Shown here one piece after another: positions 60,708-64,000 of a DNA stretch of 64,000 bases. The notes under the pieces are model-generated. The model did not search any database. It saw nothing but the letters and a program-made list of their open reading frames with translations, and was not told the origin of the DNA. A program made the translations under genes and the position numbers. The stretch spans positions 56,409 through 120,408 of the forward strand of contig JANMHJ010000035.1 of assembly GCA_031375105.1 (NCBI GenBank). Reading direction: 5' to 3'. This stretch comes from JANMDU01 sp031375105 (GTDB lineage: Bacteria > Pseudomonadota > Gammaproteobacteria > Burkholderiales > Burkholderiaceae_C). Every line of letters starts with the position of its first letter. Within the stretch, counting starts at the first letter, position 1.

Positions 60708-61196
60708 ATGAAAAAGCTCGTTGCAATAGGTTTACTCTGTGCAAGTTTCATAGCAACAGCGCAAACAGCTGCTCCAGCTGGCCCACCCGCTTATGGTGCT
60801 GCCATCACCTTGGAGCAAGCCAAGAAAGCCATGGTCGCTGCAGAGGCGGAAGCGGCCAAAAACAATTGGCCTGTTGCCATCTTCATCGTTGATTCTGCTG
60901 GGCAAATGGTCATGATGCAGCGTCTGCCCAACACGCAGATTGCAAGCATTGATATTGCGCACGGTAAGGCTACATCGGCCAACAATTTTCGCCGGCCTAC
61001 CAAGGCATTGGAAGATGCGGTCGCCGGCGGCGGCGCAGGATTGCGTCTGCTGGCATTGAAGAATGTCACCCCCTTGGAGGGCGGCGAGCTCATCATGCAA
61101 GATGGCAAGATTATTGGTGCGATCGGTGTGAGTGGCGTAGCGTCAGGCCAAGACGCGCAGGTAGCGCGTGCTGGGGCATCAGCCGCGACTAAATAG
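60708..61196 (+). CDS. Secreted GlcG/HbpS-like (DUF336) protein
   Basis: 162 residues. Signal peptide (MKKLVAIGLLCASFIATAQT) then the GlcG/HbpS domain: ITLEQAKKAMVAAEAEAAKNNWPVAIFIVDSAGQMVMMQRL, ASIDIAHGKATSANNFRRPT, GGELIMQDGKIIGAIGVSGVASGQDAQVARAG. Members bind heme or act in glycolate metabolism; the ligand here is unknown. Periplasmic. AAAGGA precedes the start at 60708, which decides it over 60681. Confidence 0.9.
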   Translation: MKKLVAIGLLCASFIATAQTAAPAGPPAYGAAITLEQAKKAMVAAEAEAAKNNWPVAIFIVDSAGQMVMMQRLPNTQIASIDIAHGKATSANNFRRPTKALEDAVAGGGAGLRLLALKNVTPLEGGELIMQDGKIIGAIGVSGVASGQDAQVARAGASAATK

Positions 61197-61246
61197 TTTC
61201 AGCGGCAAATAGACAAGAGGCAGGCGGAAGCCTGATAAACTCAGTC

Positions 61247-61279
61247 ACCGAGCCCAAGCAATGGCGCTCGGTTTTTTTT
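61247..61279 (+). terminator. Intrinsic terminator upstream of guaC
   Basis: 7-bp stem ACCGAGC / GCTCGGT (61247-61253, 61266-61272), 12-base loop, then eight T (61272-61279). A small hairpin CAGGC-GGAA-GCCTG lies just before it at 61221-61234, so the segment could also be a short RNA. Confidence 0.75.
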
Positions 61280-61370
61280 GGCCTCGATTTTCAAGCGAGG
61301 CTCAAGAAAACCGGGGCAGTTCCAAGTGCTCAAACTAATCTGAGATGGTTTTTTTGAAAGACTTGTGAAC

Positions 61371-62348
61371 ATGGAAATTTTTGATTACGACAATGTATTG
61401 CTCTTGCCGCGCAAATGCCGCGTGGAGAGCCGCAGCGAGTGTGATTCCAGCGTAGAGCTGGGCGGGCGCAGTTTTAAGCTACCGGTAGTTCCTGCCAACA
61501 TGAAGACGGTGGTGAACGAAGAGATTTGCGTTTGGATGGCCAAGGCGGGCTATTTTTACGTGATGCATCGCTTTGACGTTGACAACGTGGCTTTTGTGAA
61601 AAGCATGGCGGCGCAGGGCGTGTATTCCTCGATCTCGCTCGGCGTGAAACAGCCCGATTACGACACGGTGGATACTTTCGTTGCGCAAGGCCTCAGCCCC
61701 GACTACATCACGATTGACATCGCGCATGGCCATGCCGACAGCGTGAAAAACATGATTGGCTGCTTGAAAGAAAAGCTGCCCAAGGCCTTCATCATCGCGG
61801 GCAACGTGGGCACGCCCGAGGCCATCATTGATTTAGAAAACTGGGGTGCTGATGCGACCAAGGTGGGCATTGGTCCAGGCAAGGTCTGCATCACGAAGAT
61901 GAAAACTGGCTTTGGCACGGGCGGCTGGCAGCTCTCGGCGCTCAAGTGGTGCGCGCGCGTGGCGACTAAGCCGATCATTGCCGATGGCGGCATCCGCGAG
62001 CATGGCGACATTGCTAAATCAATCCGATTCGGCGCCACGATGGTGATGATTGGCTCGATGCTTGCAGGCCATGAAGAATCGCCGGGCAAGACGGTGGAAG
62101 TCGATGGCAGGCTGTTCAAAGAATATTACGGCTCAGCGAGCGACTTCAACAAAGGCGAGTACAAACACGTCGAAGGCAAGCGTATTTTGGAGCCAATCAA
62201 AGGCAATCTGCTCAACACGCTGGTCGAGATGGAGCAAGACGTACAAAGCTCGATCAGTTATTCAGGCGGCAAAAAGCTCATGGACATTCGCAAGGTGAAC
62301 TACGTGATCTTGGGCGGGGACAATGCGGGTGAGCATTTGCTGATGTGA
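61371..62348 (+). CDS. guaC: GMP reductase
   Basis: 325 residues. Converts GMP to IMP with NADPH. The IMPDH/GMPR barrel carries FDYDNVLLLPRKCRVESRSE, DYITIDIAHGHADSV, the active-site Cys in VGIGPGKVCITKMKTGFG, IADGGIREHGDIAKSIRFGATMVMIGSMLAGH and EYYGSAS. No CBS domains, which separates it from IMP dehydrogenase. ATG 61371 is preferred over GTG 61365. Confidence 0.95.
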   Translation: MEIFDYDNVLLLPRKCRVESRSECDSSVELGGRSFKLPVVPANMKTVVNEEICVWMAKAGYFYVMHRFDVDNVAFVKSMAAQGVYSSISLGVKQPDYDTVDTFVAQGLSPDYITIDIAHGHADSVKNMIGCLKEKLPKAFIIAGNVGTPEAIIDLENWGADATKVGIGPGKVCITKMKTGFGTGGWQLSALKWCARVATKPIIADGGIREHGDIAKSIRFGATMVMIGSMLAGHEESPGKTVEVDGRLFKEYYGSASDFNKGEYKHVEGKRILEPIKGNLLNTLVEMEQDVQSSISYSGGKKLMDIRKVNYVILGGDNAGEHLLM

Positions 62349-62372
62349 AAATCTATTCATTTCAACCTGATT

Positions 62373-62398
62373 AAAAGCACCTTCCAGGGTGCTTTTTT
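62373..62398 (+). terminator. Intrinsic terminator of guaC
   Basis: 9-bp stem AAAAGCACC / GGTGCTTTT (62373-62381, 62388-62396) with a 6-base loop and continuing T. Confidence 0.85.
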
Positions 62399-62492
62399 CA
62401 TTTAAGTCATTGATTTTAAATAATATTTAATTCATTGACATTTTAAAAATAAATACTAAAATCTATTCAATATAACCGCACTTTAGGCCTTC

Positions 62493-63908
62493 ATGCCACG
62501 TTCACCCGCTCTTGCGCCCGATGCTTTGATCGACGTTTTGGGCAACGACATGCACAGCGCTGCTGAGCTCATGGCTCGGCTCGGCTGTAGCCAGGCCACG
62601 CTCTCGCGCGAGGTGCGCAAGGCGGGGGGTGCGGTGCTGGCTATGGGGCGGGCGCAGCGCATGCGCTATGCGCGCCTGCGGCCAGCGAGCGTGAGCTTGC
62701 CGTTGCCTATTTCGCAGGTGGATGCTGACGGGCAATTGCAGCCGCTGGGGCAGCTTTACACCGTGGGCATGGCGACGGGCTCACGCACTGCGTTTGAAGG
62801 CAACACAGGGATGGCGTTGCCGGGCGTAGAGCTGTTTGAAGGCCTGCCTTGGTTTGTGAGCGATATGCGCCCGCAGGGCTATTTGGGGCGGCAATTCCCG
62901 CAGCGCTTGCAAGAGGCTGCGCCGCAGGATGCGCAGATGCAAGCTGGCGCTGCGCCCCAGTTACCTCCCAGCATTAACGATTGGGCTGACGACCATGTGC
63001 TGCGTGCGCTCGATTGGGCGGGGCATGACGAGCCGGGCAATTTGATCATTGGCCGCCGCGCGCTGGATCTGCATTTACGGCAAGAGCAGCCAAAGCCTTT
63101 GCCTATGATGCAAAAGCTCGCGCGCTATGCGAGATTAGCGCAAGGGTCTTTGAATACAGATGGCAGCATGTCGAGCGCCGCTGGCGAGCAACCGAAATTC
63201 ACGCAATATGTAGAGGCTGTGAATGGCGCAGCACACGTCATCGTGAAATTCAGCCCTGCAGACAGTGGCGAAGCCGCGCAGCGCTGGCGTGATTTGCTGC
63301 GCTGCGAAGGGCATGCTCTGAACGTGCTCGCGCAGAATGCTGCGCAAACTGGCGTGCAAGCTGCGCAAGCCACCGTGCTGCATGATGCGAATCGCGTCTA
63401 TCTTGAAGTGCAGCGCTTTGATCGTGTGGGCGCAATAGGGCGGCTGGGTGTGATTAGCCTAGGCGCAGCAGACGATCATTTCGTGGGAATCAGACGCAGT
63501 TGGATTCATACCGCGCAGCAGCTTGGTCTTCAACGGCTGCTTTCTGCGCAAGATGTGCAGCGCATTGCTTTGCTGCAAGCCTTTGGGCATTTGATTCACA
63601 ACAACGATATGCATCTAGGCAACGTCGCGCTGTTTTACGACAGCGTAGGAAAAGCCACTTTCCGCCTCGCTCCGATCTACGACATGCTTCCCATGCGCCT
63701 GCGCCCAATCGGGCAAGAGCTGCGCAACGTGGATTTGCCACCCGTATTGCCGCAAGCAGATTTGCTCGGTGTTTGGCCGATGGCGCAGCGTTTGGCGGCG
63801 GTGTTTTATGAACGTGTGCGCTCTGATGCGCTGATCAGTACTGAATTTAAATTGCTATTAAATATCAGTAGTGTCCCAACGTTTTCACATCAGGTCATCG
63901 TAAGTTAA
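62493..63908 (+). CDS. HipA-family kinase of the YjjJ type
   Basis: 471 residues. An N-terminal HTH (HSAAELMARLGCSQATLSREVRKAGG) is followed by HipA-like kinase parts: GMALPGVELFEGLPWFVSDMRPQGYLGR, the VIVKFSP lysine strand, CEGHALNVL, YLEVQRFDRV, and the catalytic loop GHLIHNNDMHLGNVALF with APIYDMLPMRLRP. No separate HipB antitoxin is next to it; the fused HTH fits YjjJ. Upstream 12-base AT-rich words suggest autoregulation. The last 20 residues (EFKLLLNISSVPTFSHQVIVS) seem encoded by a decayed repeat. Confidence 0.88.
   Translation: MPRSPALAPDALIDVLGNDMHSAAELMARLGCSQATLSREVRKAGGAVLAMGRAQRMRYARLRPASVSLPLPISQVDADGQLQPLGQLYTVGMATGSRTAFEGNTGMALPGVELFEGLPWFVSDMRPQGYLGRQFPQRLQEAAPQDAQMQAGAAPQLPPSINDWADDHVLRALDWAGHDEPGNLIIGRRALDLHLRQEQPKPLPMMQKLARYARLAQGSLNTDGSMSSAAGEQPKFTQYVEAVNGAAHVIVKFSPADSGEAAQRWRDLLRCEGHALNVLAQNAAQTGVQAAQATVLHDANRVYLEVQRFDRVGAIGRLGVISLGAADDHFVGIRRSWIHTAQQLGLQRLLSAQDVQRIALLQAFGHLIHNNDMHLGNVALFYDSVGKATFRLAPIYDMLPMRLRPIGQELRNVDLPPVLPQADLLGVWPMAQRLAAVFYERVRSDALISTEFKLLLNISSVPTFSHQVIVS
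63852..63895 (+). repeat. Possible decayed dispersed repeat at the hipA-like gene end
   Basis: TTGCTATTAAATATCAGTAG followed by CCCAACGTTTTCACATCAGG keeps the order of the consensus but with many changes. Confidence 0.35.
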
Positions 63909-64000
63909 TGATTTACTTGCAGTTTTCAGCATCTTTGTCTGGTCTCGATTTGAACGTCGAATGTCAGACTCACGGTTTTGTGCGTTTTCGCGCACCTCAC
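63909..64000. other. Window end without a recognisable gene
   Basis: 92 bases; only a small hairpin GTGCG-TTTTCG-CGCAC near 63980-63995 is seen. Confidence 0.5.

Noticed and set aside
1..64000. tRNA, rRNA, prophage, IS element or CRISPR array
   Set aside because: None was recognised on reading; no transposase or integrase motif occurs among the translated frames.

Overview
The window looks like chromosome of a betaproteobacterium of the order Burkholderiales, most likely family Comamonadaceae. Grounds: surE-pcm-nlpD order, a cox cluster with DUF2244, a small assembly protein, DUF2970 and a twin-TM protein, a carA-carB-greA run, a FimV-type protein, and many copies of a short dispersed repeat of a kind I associate with Comamonadaceae. 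This placement is inference from gene content; no rRNA or tRNA gene was found.

Layout. 1-12.7 kb: housekeeping genes (lpxB without its 5' end, rnhB, a TrmH-family RNA methyltransferase, carA, carB, greA, dnaE, an LD-carboxypeptidase). 13.0-21.0 kb: a light-driven island. It has three small paralogous proteins of unknown function with a shared winged-helix-like N-terminal segment, two different microbial rhodopsins (one with an unusual D-T-K helix-C motif, one canonical green proteorhodopsin with D-T-E), and crtI-crtB-crtY-blh for phytoene to beta-carotene to retinal. No crtE is present, so GGPP must be made elsewhere. 21-33 kb: pncB, then accessory DNA with a Phd/PIN pair, a HEPN/AbiU2-like gene, an unknown gene, a CitMHS_2/NhaD-type antiporter, a 2-hydroxyacid dehydrogenase, half-size GDT1, DUF2252, an MDR reductase, an ankyrin protein, trxC and an AbrB/PIN pair. 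33-47.7 kb: rmuC, an MFS carrier, truA, fimV, asd, a PolB-like exonuclease, nlpD-pcm-surE, a quinone oxidoreductase, comF and a BioC-like protein. 47.8-57.8 kb: a complete aa3-type cytochrome c oxidase locus with heme A synthesis and copper delivery genes. 57.8-64 kb: a conserved hypothetical, ppnP, argG, a secreted HbpS-like protein, guaC and a YjjJ-type HipA kinase.

The two most notable signals are these. (1) A dispersed repeat of about 50 bp occurs at least 17 times on both strands. About half the copies lie inside genes, always in frame, so unrelated proteins share repeat-encoded peptides (LpxB and the RNA methyltransferase both contain ARSAIKFIV). One copy makes the signal-peptide region of the SCO protein and another supplies the Shine-Dalgarno of argG. 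(2) The three-paralog module sits directly upstream of the D-T-K rhodopsin with operon-like spacing. It is a candidate undescribed regulatory or accessory system for a rhodopsin.

All calls come from reading the sequence and remembered family features; no database search was run.
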